Source: Novosphingobium sp. (lineage in GTDB: Bacteria; Pseudomonadota; Alphaproteobacteria; Sphingomonadales; Sphingomonadaceae). Taken from it: a DNA stretch of 64,000 nucleotides. Where the stretch lies: positions 62,001 to 126,000 of the forward strand of contig NZ_JAHEBV010000002.1 of assembly GCF_024642085.1 (NCBI RefSeq), given 5' to 3'. The notes beneath the pieces are model-generated. The model did no database searches. It was not told the DNA's origin and was given only the letters and a program-made list of their open reading frames with translations. Every line of letters starts with the position of its first letter. The stretch's first letter is position 1. The translations under genes were made by a program, and so were the position numbers. Below, piece after piece: positions 18,459-27,371 of the stretch.

Positions 18459-18920
18459 ATGACCGCACTATTTACCCTTTCCCCCAATGCTGTCGGCATG
18501 ATCTTGGCTGATACCAAGCCAATCATCCTGGCTAGCCTGGCTGACCGGTTCGCATCGGTTTACGGGCTGGATCCCGTGCTCGTGCTGGAACGAATCGAAG
18601 AACGCGAAAAGCTAGGCAGCACCGGATTTGGCCGAGGCGTTGCGATACCTCACGCCCGGATGCCGGATTTGAGCCGTCCTGTGGCGGCGTTCTTTCGTCT
18701 CGATACGCCCGTTGCGTTTGATGCTGCCGACGGCATGCCGGTTGACATGGTCTTTGGTCTGTTATCGCCCGAACAGGCGGGCGCAGCGCATCTTCACGCC
18801 CTTGCCGCGATCAGCCGCATGATGCGCGACGAAACGATGCACCAGGCCTTGGGCGAAGCGCCGGGTTCCGAGGCGCTCTACAGCCTGCTGGCCAATTCGA
18901 TAGACCGCGACGCGGCCTGA
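18459..18920 (+). CDS. ptsN: PTS IIA-like nitrogen regulatory protein PtsN
   Basis: Phosphorylatable EIIA domain of the nitrogen phosphotransfer branch, which tunes potassium, nitrogen and carbon metabolism in proteobacteria. The phospho-acceptor histidine sits in GRGVAIPHARMP (His about 65). The upstream ERIEEREKLGSTGFG block and the downstream DMVFGLLSPEQAGAAHLHALAAIS are canonical. I take the ATG at 18459 (153 residues); the track ORF adds 14 codons upstream. It follows hpf by about 126 nt. Confidence 0.92.
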   Translation: MTALFTLSPNAVGMILADTKPIILASLADRFASVYGLDPVLVLERIEEREKLGSTGFGRGVAIPHARMPDLSRPVAAFFRLDTPVAFDAADGMPVDMVFGLLSPEQAGAAHLHALAAISRMMRDETMHQALGEAPGSEALYSLLANSIDRDAA

Positions 18921-18944
18921 TTTCGGTTTGCGCCTGACCGGTCC

Positions 18945-19292
18945 TTGATCATCGAACCGCGCTTTCCCGCTCATCTTGAAGTTGCCGGGCTGGTCCGCGC
19001 TGTTGAGGCTGCGGGCGGTTTTGCCGTGGTTGCCGCAAAAGGTGAACGCGACGCTGGCACAATCCTCGTATTAACCATCGACAAGGGCGAAAATGCGCGC
19101 ATCTATGAGCGAATGCCAACTGCTACGGGTCAGCGATCTTGGCGTCTGACATTTACGGAAGACATTGAAAATAAACAAAAAACATCGGAATTTCTAAACC
19201 GCCGACGAGCGCAGGACCCCGATTTGTGGATTGTTGAACTGGATATCGCGAATGGTGAACGGTTCATCGGATTGTCGGGAACTATTGATTGA
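18945..19292 (+). CDS. DUF1491 family protein
   Basis: A 115-residue protein of unknown function starting at a TTG. The N-terminal IEPRFPAHLEVAGLVRAVEAAGG and the GERDAGTILV strand match DUF1491, a small alphaproteobacterial family. The C-terminal half ends DLWIVELDIANGERFI. It starts 24 nt after ptsN and may be cotranscribed. The coding stretch around 19160-19200 is noticeably AT-rich (IENKQKTSEF), unlike the neighbours. No catalytic residues can be assigned. Confidence 0.82.
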   Translation: MIIEPRFPAHLEVAGLVRAVEAAGGFAVVAAKGERDAGTILVLTIDKGENARIYERMPTATGQRSWRLTFTEDIENKQKTSEFLNRRRAQDPDLWIVELDIANGERFIGLSGTID

Positions 19293-19482
19293 CTCTGCTG
19301 CACTGCGGCAACTAGGGGCGCGCACCTTTTGTTTGTGCGCAGGCGGCGCGGGGGGCACCTAGGCCCGTCACGCTAGCACGCAGACGGGGGACAGCCGGCA
19401 GGGTTTCAGCTGGTATCGGATGGCTCAGGCGATCCCGATCCGACCTTGTTCTGGCGCGTCCACCGCCCAATACGACGGACGA

Positions 19483-20142
19483 ATGAGCCGCAAGCTTAAC
19501 AAGGCCAGCGCACTTGCCATGGCCGCCACAGTAATGACGATAGTCTTCAGCGCCGACGGTTCGGGCGCTGCCGCTCAGGCCGCCAAGGCTGACACGGCAA
19601 TTCAGGAGCCGACTCCTCAAGCGTCGATCTTGATCACCACGCCGCAAGCGCCGGCCGTGGTCACCGAAGGCACTGGTCCGGAAACCGACCCGGTTGCCGA
19701 TGCCCTTCCCCTTCCCGTCATACCCAAAGCCGCGTCGTTGGCCGCGATGGTTGCCGCTCAACCCAAGGTTAGCGACCTCTCGCGGGAACTGAACTGCCTG
19801 GCCGGTGCGATTTATTTCGAATCGAAGAGCGAATCGCTTGCCGGACAGCTCGCTGTCGGACGAGTGGTCGTGGCGCGGTCAAAATCGGGCCGTTTCCCTG
19901 ACTCTTATTGCGGCGTGGTTTTTCAGCGTTCGCAGTTCTCGTTCGTGCGCGGCGCGTCCATGCCTGCGATCCCCAAGGCTTCGAAGCAGTGGAAGAACGC
20001 TGTGGCAATCGCCCAGATAGCCCATTCTGGCGCGTGGAAAAGTCCGGCCGAAGGCGCGTTGTTCTTTCACGCCGCCTATGTTTCGCCCGGCTGGCGCCTG
20101 ACCCGCCTGGCCCGAGTCGACAATCACGTCTTTTATCGGTGA
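19483..20142 (+). CDS. Cell wall hydrolase (SleB/Hydrolase_2 family), exported
   Basis: A 219-residue protein with a signal peptide (MSRKLNKASALAMAATVMTIVF), a low-complexity Ala/Pro linker, and a C-terminal Hydrolase_2 domain. The domain shows LNCLAGAIYFESKSESLAGQLAVGRVVVARSKSGRFPDSYCGVVFQ. The Glu in YFESKSE is the expected catalytic residue of this lysozyme-like fold. It probably cleaves peptidoglycan in the periplasm. The track ORF begins 21 codons earlier (19420). The ATG at 19483 is chosen because it starts the signal peptide. Confidence 0.88.
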   Translation: MSRKLNKASALAMAATVMTIVFSADGSGAAAQAAKADTAIQEPTPQASILITTPQAPAVVTEGTGPETDPVADALPLPVIPKAASLAAMVAAQPKVSDLSRELNCLAGAIYFESKSESLAGQLAVGRVVVARSKSGRFPDSYCGVVFQRSQFSFVRGASMPAIPKASKQWKNAVAIAQIAHSGAWKSPAEGALFFHAAYVSPGWRLTRLARVDNHVFYR

Positions 20143-20172
20143 GCACGGGCCGGTTGGCCTTAACCCTTATCG

Positions 20173-20946
20173 CTACGCTCCAAACTCAAACCAAACCGGA
20201 GCATGGTCACTGGCTTTTTCGCGGCCGCGGTGGTCTTTATCAACGCCGCAGGCGACCAGCCGGTCGGCCAGCTCGGGCGACAAAAGCCCATGGTCTATGC
20301 GAAAGCCGTGATCGCGCTGCCAGGCGCCGGCCTGGTAGTCCCAATAGGTCCACACGCCGCCTTGCGGATTGTGGGTGGCGAGCGCATCTGTCCAGCCGTC
20401 ACATAGTAAGCGGGAATACGCATCGCGTGATGCCGGTTGCATCAAGGCATCCGCGGCCATCGCAGTGGGTGACCAAACATCGCTATCATTCGGAATGACA
20501 TTGTAATCACCCAGAATGATTGCCGGTACTTCCTGGGCAGCGATTTCGCGCATGCGGCTGCGCAGCCGGTCCATCCAGCGCAGCTTGTAATCGAACTTGG
20601 GGCCGGGCTGCGGATTGCCGTTGGGCAGATAGATGCAGGCCACCCGTGTGCCGAAAACATCGGCTTCTAGGTAGCGTGAATGGTCATCCTCGTCCTCGCC
20701 CGCCAGACCGCGCTGAACTTCGGTTGGGACTATTCCATCCGCCAGAATCGCCACGCCGTTGAAACTTTTCTGGCCATGCCATATCGCGTGATAACCGATC
20801 TTTTCAAAGTCTGCGGCCGGAAACCCGTCATCCTGGGATTTGATCTCCTGCAGGCAGGCCACGCTTGGCCGCGTTTCTTCCAGCCATTCCAGCAGCCGCG
20901 GCAGCCGCGCCTTGATACCGTTGATGTTGAACGTGGCGATCTTCAT
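20173..20946 (-). CDS. xthA: Exodeoxyribonuclease III (XthA)
   Basis: AP endonuclease and 3'-5' exonuclease for base-excision repair. The 257-residue EEP-fold protein opens KIATFNINGIKARL and has CLQEIKSQD (metal-binding Glu). It carries VACIYLPNGNP, ILGDYNVIPND, a TYWDYQAG block, and the terminal KASDHAPVW with the catalytic Asp-His. The start at 20946 shares one base with the erpA stop (TGATG), so the genes are coupled. The track start 10 codons upstream is inside erpA. Confidence 0.95.
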   Translation of the reverse strand: MKIATFNINGIKARLPRLLEWLEETRPSVACLQEIKSQDDGFPAADFEKIGYHAIWHGQKSFNGVAILADGIVPTEVQRGLAGEDEDDHSRYLEADVFGTRVACIYLPNGNPQPGPKFDYKLRWMDRLRSRMREIAAQEVPAIILGDYNVIPNDSDVWSPTAMAADALMQPASRDAYSRLLCDGWTDALATHNPQGGVWTYWDYQAGAWQRDHGFRIDHGLLSPELADRLVACGVDKDHRGREKASDHAPVWFEFGA

Positions 20947-21278
20947 CAGATGGCGAAGCTGGATCCGCACCCGCAACCGCTTGCCGCGTTGGGATTGGTC
21001 ACTTGAAAAGCTGATCCGCCAAGCGATTCGACAAAATCGACCATGCTGCCGGCGACCAGATCAAGGCTGACCGGATCAACCACCAGCGCAACCCCGTCGG
21101 TTTCAACCTTGAGGTCGTCAGGGTCTGGTGCATCGGCCAGTTCAAACTTGTACTGGAAGCCCGAACAACCGCCGCCTTCGACGGCCAGGCGCAAGATTGC
21201 GGGCTTACCCTGCTTGGCTGCGATTGCCGCCACGCGCGCGGCGGCGGAATGGCTAAGGGTCATGGTCTGGATGTCCAT
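20946..21278 (-). CDS. erpA: Iron-sulfur cluster insertion protein ErpA (HesB/IscA family)
   Basis: A-type carrier that delivers Fe-S clusters to apoproteins. The three cluster cysteines are present: GGGCSGFQYKF and the C-terminal SGCGCGSSF. The 110-residue length fits. It begins MDIQTMTLSHSAA; an internal ATG five codons on is possible. Client enzymes in the window include the class I fumarase, and a second A-type protein, SufA, lies in the SUF operon. Coupled to xthA. Confidence 0.93.
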   Translation of the reverse strand: MDIQTMTLSHSAAARVAAIAAKQGKPAILRLAVEGGGCSGFQYKFELADAPDPDDLKVETDGVALVVDPVSLDLVAGSMVDFVESLGGSAFQVTNPNAASGCGCGSSFAI

Positions 21279-21313
21279 GCAGCCGATGTAGGGTGTCTGT
21301 CCCTTTGCAGCAA

Positions 21314-21742
21314 CTACGCGCTCTGGATATAGCTGCGCATCGCTTCGGCTTCCGCCACTATGTTGTCGATACGGTATTTCACCAGATCACCGATCGAGAC
21401 AAAGTCGGTTAGCTGTCCGTCGTCGACTACCGGCAAGTGGCGTACGCGCCGCCGGGTCATCAAGCCCAAGGCGTCAAGCACTCCGGTCTGCGGGTCTACC
21501 GATATGGCTGGCGATGTCATGACGTCGCCCACCCGCTTGTTCAGCATGGTTGGACCATGGGCGGCCAGTTGATAGACGACATCGCGTTCGGAAAATATTC
21601 CCGCAACACGGCCTTCCTGCATAACCGGCAATGCGCCGATGCGGCGATCGGCCAAAATGGCCACCGCTTCGGCCACGCTGATTGACGCATCGCAGCTGAT
21701 GATCGCGCCGCTGCGCTCCTGGATCAGGCGTGCAATTGTCAT
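21314..21742 (-). CDS. CBS-domain pair protein
   Basis: A 142-residue protein made of two CBS domains: residues about 10-65 (ISVAEAVAILADRRIGALPVM...FSERDVVYQL) and about 75-130 (AISVDPQTGVLDALGLMTRRRVRHLPVVDDG). CBS pairs bind adenine nucleotides such as AMP, ATP or NADH and usually sense energy state; here no effector domain is attached. The ATG at 21742 is chosen; the longer track ORF is unlikely. It is upstream of erpA-xthA on the same strand, 35 nt away. Confidence 0.9.
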   Translation of the reverse strand: MTIARLIQERSGAIISCDASISVAEAVAILADRRIGALPVMQEGRVAGIFSERDVVYQLAAHGPTMLNKRVGDVMTSPAISVDPQTGVLDALGLMTRRRVRHLPVVDDGQLTDFVSIGDLVKYRIDNIVAEAEAMRSYIQSA

Positions 21743-21835
21743 GGGCGCTCTCCCGCAGATGTATGGTGCCGCCATGATGCCACGAAGCCTGTGAATTGGC
21801 CAGTCCGCCACTTGTCAGCCGCCAGACTTGCGATC

Positions 21836-22141
21836 ATGAACAGCGTCATGGTCCGCTCTCCGCTCGACAATGTTGAAAACGCTCAGTTTGCCTGGAACCG
21901 GTTTCGCCGGATGCTGCGCGGCTGGGCACTGGTTTCAGTCCTGTCAGCAGCTGGCGCGGTGGCGTGGTTTTTCAACCAGTTCGGGCTGGTTTCAATCCAC
22001 TTCTACATCGCCGCGGCGCTGGGCATCGGCGCCATGATCATGATGACCGGGGCGTTGATGAGCCTGCTTTTCCTGTCGAGTGGAACCGGCCATGATGACG
22101 CCGTCCGTGATTTTGAACGGCGGGACGATCAGGTCGGGTAA
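21836..22141 (+). CDS. Small two-helix membrane protein
   Basis: A 101-residue protein with two hydrophobic segments ([17 protein letters not shown] and [25 protein letters not shown]) and a charged C-terminal tail ([13 protein letters not shown]). No family recognised; similar small proteins are common in sphingomonads. The start is uncertain between ATG 21836 and 21848. The gene is divergent from the CBS protein. Its 3' end overlaps the convergent ferredoxin-like gene by 13 nt. Confidence 0.72.
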   Translation: MNSVMVRSPLDNVENAQFAWNRFRRMLRGWALVSVLSAAGAVAWFFNQFGLVSIHFYIAAALGIGAMIMMTGALMSLLFLSSGTGHDDAVRDFERRDDQVG

Positions 22142-22506
22142 AGCCGGTAATCCTCGACCGGAACGCCGCCGATCAGATGTTCCTGAATGATGCGTTCCAG
22201 CACCGGTTCTGTGCATGAATGATACCAGACCCCGTCCGGCCAGACCACGGCGACCGGCCCCGCAGCGCAGATTCGCAGGCAGTCCGCCTTGGTCCGCGCA
22301 ACGCCGCCGCCGCCATCAAGGTCGAGCTGCTTCAAACGTTTTTTGAGGTATTTCCACGCAGGCGCGCCGACGCTGCGCGAACAGCACTCGCCCTTTTCGG
22401 GTTCGGCGCAAAGGAAGATGTGGCGGCGCGTGCCTTCACCGCCGATCTTGGTCAGCGCAGCACGGGCCTTGGCAATTTGCGCCCCAGTGCTCACTTCTTC
22501 AGCCAC
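22129..22506 (-). CDS. Thioredoxin-like [2Fe-2S] ferredoxin-domain protein
   Basis: A 125-residue protein with the thioredoxin-like ferredoxin pattern. [14 protein letters not shown] gives the first cysteines, and [20 protein letters not shown] gives the CxxxC pair followed by the AGP turn. It probably binds a 2Fe-2S cluster and acts in the cytoplasm as an electron carrier. The start is a GTG at 22506, or another GTG at 22494 that overlaps the peptidase stop as GTGA. It follows the S9 peptidase on the same strand. Confidence 0.86.
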   Translation of the reverse strand: MAEEVSTGAQIAKARAALTKIGGEGTRRHIFLCAEPEKGECCSRSVGAPAWKYLKKRLKQLDLDGGGGVARTKADCLRICAAGPVAVVWPDGVWYHSCTEPVLERIIQEHLIGGVPVEDYRLYPT

Positions 22507-24629
22507 CGGCCCAACCAGTCAAACACAGTTTGATGCCATTGCAGTGAGTTCTTGGGTTTCAGCACCCAATGGTTTTCATCGGGGAACACCAGCAGTTCGC
22601 TCGGCACGCCCTTGCGCTGCAAGGCGGTGTAGCTGGCCAGTCCCTGAGTATAGGGAATGCGGAAATCCTTTTCGCCGGTGATGACCAGCATCGGAGTCTT
22701 CCATTTGTCGACGTGGTTCACCGGGTTCCACTTTTCGTACTCGGCAGCGGCCTCATAATAGGGTTTGCCGCCGTGTTCCCATTCGTCAAACCACAATTCT
22801 TCGGTTTCATAGGCCATGGCCCGGGCATCGAACACGCCGTCATGCTGGACCAGGCACTTGAACTGGTCGGGCCATTTTCCCGCAATCCAGTTCATCATGT
22901 AGCCGCCATAGCTGGCGCCCATCGCGCAGGAATTGGCCAGATCAACCTGCGCATCAAGCCGCGCCGCCGCGGCAAATCCCTTTTGAAGATCCTCCAACGG
23001 CTTGCCGCCCCAGTCCTTGTTGATCGCATCGGTAAAGGCCTGACCATAGCCGGTACTGCCATGAAAATCGACCGAGACGACCGCGTAACCTTGGCTCGCC
23101 ACCACGCGGGGGTTCCAGCGGTTGGACCAGCTGTCGTTGAAACTGCCTTGCGGCCCGCCGTGGACATAGAGGATCGCGGGCAGCCTGCCCGCTGCGCCAG
23201 CTGGCTTGGTGATCTGGCCCCACACGGTATCGCCATTTGCCCCGGCAAAGCTGAAGCGCTGGGTGACAACGGACGCACGCGCGGCAAGGGCAGATGCGGC
23301 CACATCCGTAATCCGCATACCGCGCTTGCCCTTCGCGGCAATGTAGAGCTCGGCCGGACCGGCAATCGAATCGCGGGTGAAGACGATCCGCCCGTCGCGC
23401 AAGGGGAACACGGCGCCAATATGCCCTTCACGCTTCACCTCGGGCGAAAGCGCCAAGCGGGTCACCTTGCCGGCCAGATCGACGCGAAAGGCCGGGTTAT
23501 CGAGCACGTCATTGGCAGTAACGATCATCCCTTGCGAATCGGGCATCCAGTCAATTGACCCAACTGAGCGATCCCAACCTTGAGTGAGCGCGCGTTTCTG
23601 GCCAGTCTGCAGGCTGAGCAGGGTCAACACCTGTCGATCAGCTTCGTAACCGGGGCGCGCCATTGCTGCCCAGGCGAGCCACTTGCCATCGGGCGATGCT
23701 GCAGGAAGGGTGTCAGTTGCCAGATTGTCGGGGGTCAGGTTGTGCGGGGCTGTCCCGTCTATCGGGGAATGCCACACGTCTAGATTGGTCGACAGCGGCT
23801 CGTTGCGGTCGGCCTGGCGGGCGGTGAAATAGACCCCCTTCGAATCGGCAGACCACGACAGTTCTTCGCCCCCGCCAAATGGTTTGGACGGGGTATCTCC
23901 GGTCAGCGTATCGGACGGGCCGTCGATGGCGACCACCGCGCTGCTTGCTGTCCCATCTGCGCCAAGATCGACGACGAAGCCGCGGCTGTAATTGCCCGGA
24001 GTTTCCCACGCGTCCCAGTGCCGGACAAAGCCGCTGCCATCCTTGTAGAGCCGCCCGGTGCCAGGGCCGGGCAGTGCTGTGTTACCGTCTTTCTCGCAGC
24101 CCAATGTCGGGCAATCGCGTGCCACATCGCCCCAGACCAGCAAGCGCTTGCCATTGGGCGAAACCTTGAAGCCGGCCACATCGGCCTTGAACCGGGTGAC
24201 CTGTATCGCCGTGAAATCAGCGGCCGGCGGCGCATTGCCGCTGCGCGCCTTGGCCGGCAAGGCCCAAACCTGGGTCAAGCCGTCAGCGGCGGGCTTGCCA
24301 TCCATGCCACTGGCCGACAGCCAGTAAAGCGTACCGTCGGGCGCATAGGCAGGGTCGCTGGCGCCGGTCCAGGGTAACTGGGTTTGCACGCCGGTGCGGC
24401 CCAGCGGGATAAAGCGGATGGCGCCGCTGCGCTTGTACGTGGCGGGATCGGTGGTGGTAACCACCACGGCAACGGTCTTGCCATCGGGTGAAACCGCAAC
24501 AGCGCCAAGCCGCCCTAGAGTGACTAGATCCTGCGCGCTCATCGGCGGGGCGGTTTGTGCCTGGACGGGAACAGCGGACAGGGCGGAGGCCGCGCAAAGC
24601 GCTGCTGCAAGCCAAAAGGTGTGCGTCAT
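22491..24629 (-). CDS. S9 family prolyl-oligopeptidase-type peptidase, exported
   Basis: A 712-residue serine peptidase. The signal peptide ([25 protein letters not shown]) is followed by an N-terminal WD/beta-propeller region with repeated SPDGK motifs ([31 protein letters not shown]). The C-terminal alpha/beta-hydrolase domain has [11 protein letters not shown], the nucleophile GASYGGYM, the acid in TGEKDFRIP and the histidine in DENHWVL. This is the S9C acylaminoacyl or dipeptidyl peptidase layout, likely periplasmic. The track start is 12 codons upstream; the ATG at 24629 starts the signal peptide. Confidence 0.94.
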   Translation of the reverse strand: MTHTFWLAAALCAASALSAVPVQAQTAPPMSAQDLVTLGRLGAVAVSPDGKTVAVVVTTTDPATYKRSGAIRFIPLGRTGVQTQLPWTGASDPAYAPDGTLYWLSASGMDGKPAADGLTQVWALPAKARSGNAPPAADFTAIQVTRFKADVAGFKVSPNGKRLLVWGDVARDCPTLGCEKDGNTALPGPGTGRLYKDGSGFVRHWDAWETPGNYSRGFVVDLGADGTASSAVVAIDGPSDTLTGDTPSKPFGGGEELSWSADSKGVYFTARQADRNEPLSTNLDVWHSPIDGTAPHNLTPDNLATDTLPAASPDGKWLAWAAMARPGYEADRQVLTLLSLQTGQKRALTQGWDRSVGSIDWMPDSQGMIVTANDVLDNPAFRVDLAGKVTRLALSPEVKREGHIGAVFPLRDGRIVFTRDSIAGPAELYIAAKGKRGMRITDVAASALAARASVVTQRFSFAGANGDTVWGQITKPAGAAGRLPAILYVHGGPQGSFNDSWSNRWNPRVVASQGYAVVSVDFHGSTGYGQAFTDAINKDWGGKPLEDLQKGFAAAARLDAQVDLANSCAMGASYGGYMMNWIAGKWPDQFKCLVQHDGVFDARAMAYETEELWFDEWEHGGKPYYEAAAEYEKWNPVNHVDKWKTPMLVITGEKDFRIPYTQGLASYTALQRKGVPSELLVFPDENHWVLKPKNSLQWHQTVFDWLGRWLKK

Positions 24630-24689
24630 GGGCGGCAGGGATAAACGCCTTGGCGCCAAAGGCAAAATGAATTGCCTCGCCCTTCGGGA

Positions 24690-25160
24690 TCAGACCTTTT
24701 TGCCGACGATCCGGGCAATTTCCGCAGCAACCATTCGTTCGACCAGCGGCGGCAGATTGGTGTCGAGCCATTGCGCCAGTGCCGGGCGCAGCAATTCGCG
24801 GGTCAGCCCTTCGAGCGAGGTTTCGCCCGAACGGACGATCTGCGGAGCAGCGGGCGGCTGGGCCAACATCGCCAGCGCGCTCAGCGAATCGCGCATTGAA
24901 CTGGTTGCATCCTCTGTCAGTAGAGGGCTGTCGGGCGCCATCGCCTGATCATCAACATCGTCTGCATCGACCAGATCGGCGTCAGCCAGATCAAATACCT
25001 CGTCGTCGGCAGGATCGGTCTGAGGTGCTGTATCCCGCGAGATTCCGCGCTCTTCGCGGTCCTTGCGTTCTTCTGCAGCGCCAACGCGGTTGTCGCGCGC
25101 GATCACTTTTTTGATCGATTCGAGGATCTCCTCGACCGATGGTTCTCCAGCCTGGCGCAT
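24690..25160 (-). CDS. PopZ-like DUF2497 polar organising protein
   Basis: A 156-residue protein with the two conserved PopZ ends. The N-terminal helix is EPSVEEILESIKKVIARD. The C-terminal DUF2497 helices run SLEGLTRELLRPALAQWLD to NLPPLVERMVAAEIARI. The middle (about 40-95) is a short acidic, disordered linker (DDEVFDLADADLVDADDVDD). PopZ forms a polar matrix that tethers ParB-parS and recruits regulators in Caulobacter. Presence of the matching helices here, near parAB and oriC, supports that role by inference. The ATG at 25160 is preferred; a GTG at 25202 overlapping the tolC stop would add 14 residues. Confidence 0.85.
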   Translation of the reverse strand: MRQAGEPSVEEILESIKKVIARDNRVGAAEERKDREERGISRDTAPQTDPADDEVFDLADADLVDADDVDDQAMAPDSPLLTEDATSSMRDSLSALAMLAQPPAAPQIVRSGETSLEGLTRELLRPALAQWLDTNLPPLVERMVAAEIARIVGKKV

Positions 25161-25198
25161 CGCCCTGTTACCCCCAGCTGTCCCATGACGGGACTGAT

Positions 25199-26626
25199 TC
25201 ACGGATTGATAACTGAACCGTCCTGCGCCGGGGTGTCAACGGTCCGCGTCGATTGGGGCTTGGGCGCGGGGTCGCTTTGCCAATCCCAGATGATATTTTT
25301 GACACGGTCGTAATTCGTAACCGGATCATACAGCGGTCCGCCATCCAGCCCCAGATCGCGGGCTTCGGCCTTACCCATAGCTGACAGCAGATTGAACCCG
25401 GCAACATAGGCATTGCGCTTGGCCGTCACCAGCTGGACCTGCGCGTTAAGCAGTTCCTGTTCGGCGTTGAGGATATCGAGGATGGTGCGGTTCCCGACGG
25501 TATTTTCAGCGCGCACCCCTTCAAGACTGAGCGCTGCAGCGTCGACTGCGGTTTGCGAAGAGGTGATCAGCGATGTCGCCGCCTGCCAGCTGGCATAGGC
25601 TGAGCGGGTGGCGGCGATCACTTCGCGTTCAATACCGATTTCCTGCTCCAGCGTCGCGCCTTCGCGGGCCTGCGCCTGACGTCGCTGCGCAGCGGGCAGG
25701 CCGCCCTGAAACAACGGGATCGAGGCGCGAATGCCGGCCACCGCGCTGGTCGACGATTGCGCGGCGCCGGGTACGCCGTTCGAGCCCAGATAATCGCTGC
25801 GGTCCGCGCCGGTGAATACGCTGATTGTGGGCAGTCGTCCCGAACCTGCCACGGCAGTGTCGAAACCGGCGGCCTTGCTGCGCGTGCGCGCGGCAACAAG
25901 ATCAGGATTGCTGTCGAGCGCGGTCTGGACGGCCGCATCGACCGAATCGGGCAGGCCCGGCAACGGCGGAGGGGGCTGAAGCGCGACGGGCGCTTTTCCA
26001 ACCACCTGAATATAGCGTTCGCGCGCGGAAATCAGCTGCGCCTCGGCGCTGCGGGTCTGTCCTCCGGCAAGGGCGAATCGTGACTGCGACTGGGCAACGT
26101 CGGTGCGGGTCAGATCGCCGATCTCGAATCGGTCGCGCGTGGCTTGCAGATTGACGCCCAGCGCTCTGGTGTTGCTGCGGTTGAGATTGACCACGGCCTG
26201 TCCGGTGATCACATCCATATAGGCTGCGACCACCTGGCTGAACACGCCTGATTCGGTCGCGCGCAGATCAGCCTGTCCGGCTGCGACCCGCGTGCGTGCG
26301 GCGCGGATCGAATTTTTGATCGCTCCGCCGGCATAAAGCGGCATGCCGACATCGACATTGAAGCCCAGATTGCGATCGGGCGCCAGCGGGCTTGACCCGC
26401 TGGTGTGCAGAAACTCGGTATAGGTTGCACCGGCACTGACCGATGGAAGTGAGGACGATCGCGCGATTGGCACGCCTTCGTCCACCGCGCGCTGCTGGGC
26501 GCGGGCGGCTTGCAATTGCGGATTGGAGGCATACGCCATGGTCAGCGCTTCGCGCAGATCGTCGGCCAGGGCCGGGCTCGCGGCCAGAGCCATCCCTGCA
26601 AGCAGGGCAAAGCGCATCAGGCGCAT
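25199..26626 (-). CDS. tolC: TolC-family outer-membrane efflux protein
   Basis: Outer-membrane channel for type I secretion or RND efflux. It has a signal peptide (MRLMRFALLAGMALAASPALA) and two OEP repeats. The first runs about 25-210 (LREALTMAYASNPQLQAARAQ). The second runs about 235-430 (AVQTALDSNPDLVAARTRSKAAGFDTAVA), with the typical NTILDILNAEQELLNAQ-like helix (RTILDILNAEQELLNAQ). Length is 475 residues. No inner-membrane pump lies adjacent. It starts 2 nt after the PCMT-like gene and overlaps the start region of the PopZ-like gene. Confidence 0.93.
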   Translation of the reverse strand: MRLMRFALLAGMALAASPALADDLREALTMAYASNPQLQAARAQQRAVDEGVPIARSSSLPSVSAGATYTEFLHTSGSSPLAPDRNLGFNVDVGMPLYAGGAIKNSIRAARTRVAAGQADLRATESGVFSQVVAAYMDVITGQAVVNLNRSNTRALGVNLQATRDRFEIGDLTRTDVAQSQSRFALAGGQTRSAEAQLISARERYIQVVGKAPVALQPPPPLPGLPDSVDAAVQTALDSNPDLVAARTRSKAAGFDTAVAGSGRLPTISVFTGADRSDYLGSNGVPGAAQSSTSAVAGIRASIPLFQGGLPAAQRRQAQAREGATLEQEIGIEREVIAATRSAYASWQAATSLITSSQTAVDAAALSLEGVRAENTVGNRTILDILNAEQELLNAQVQLVTAKRNAYVAGFNLLSAMGKAEARDLGLDGGPLYDPVTNYDRVKNIIWDWQSDPAPKPQSTRTVDTPAQDGSVINP

Positions 26627-26628
26627 AG

Positions 26629-27216
26629 TCAGAAGCTCCAGCTCTTGGGGGCAGAAAAAGAGGGCAGGGTGGGAATACCCATATCGGCAAGCGCGATCAG
26701 CGCGACATTGCCGCCGATCTTGCGGCCCGATGCCAGCCGGGTGACGCCGCGCTGAACCAGCCCGGTAACGATCCGCCCGCCTTCGGCCAGCGCGCTTGCC
26801 AGCCCGTCGGACAGATGCTCAATCGCGCCATCGACCAGGATCAGACTGAAGGTACCCTTGACCCCGGCAGCAGCGGCCATGGCGGAAACCACAGTCACAT
26901 CCGTAACTTGCGAGCGCAGCAGCGCGGCGAGGTAATCGCTGCCGCAGCTGACCACCAGCACCTTGTCATCGGCGCGAGGCGCCGCTTGGCACAGCATAGT
27001 GCCCTGGACCAGCGGAGCGGGCAGCGCCTGACCATCACCCAGCGGCAGGGCGCGGTCGATATAAGCGTGGCCGCGTGCGGCGGCAGGGACATAGTCTTCG
27101 CGCGCGACGGAGCCCATAGCGGCCAAGACCCATTCCTCGTTAACGCCGCTGGGGCGCAGCTGGCTGTCGATCATCGCCTTGCGGGCGGCAGCAGAGTCCA
27201 GAGTGGCTACGCTCAT
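26629..27216 (-). CDS. Protein-L-isoaspartate O-methyltransferase-like protein, likely degenerate
   Basis: A 195-residue PCMT-family protein: ARKAMIDSQLRPSGVNEEWVLAAM and REDYVPAAARGHAYIDRALPLGDGQALPAP match the family. The SAM-binding motif I, normally like VLEIGTGSGY, reads VLVVSCGSDYLA. The following acidic residue is replaced (VTDVTVVS), and the segment between the methyltransferase motifs is shortened. This suggests loss or change of SAM binding. It precedes tolC by 2 nt, a pairing seen in sphingomonads, so it may have an accessory role there. Start ATG at 27216; the track start adds 28 codons. Confidence 0.85.
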   Translation of the reverse strand: MSVATLDSAAARKAMIDSQLRPSGVNEEWVLAAMGSVAREDYVPAAARGHAYIDRALPLGDGQALPAPLVQGTMLCQAAPRADDKVLVVSCGSDYLAALLRSQVTDVTVVSAMAAAAGVKGTFSLILVDGAIEHLSDGLASALAEGGRIVTGLVQRGVTRLASGRKIGGNVALIALADMGIPTLPSFSAPKSWSF

Positions 27217-27371
27217 CAATCGATGTCCTTTATTGCGGACTGTATTACACAGGCAAAACAGGTAGGCAACTACCCCTGCGATCCCGCCAAAACCCGCCAC
27301 AGCGACTTTGACGACAGGGTTGTGCAGCGCCTATGGGGCGGCGAGCACGAGTTCAAGAGGGAAATCGGCGA

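Noticed and set aside
19320-19340. GCGCAC/GTGCGC hairpin after the DUF1491 gene
   Set aside because: Six-bp stem with a 9-nt loop and no T-run after it; too weak to call a terminator.
22569-23558. 329-aa plus-strand ORF opposite the S9 peptidase
   Set aside because: Shadow frame; the catalytic triad is on the minus strand.
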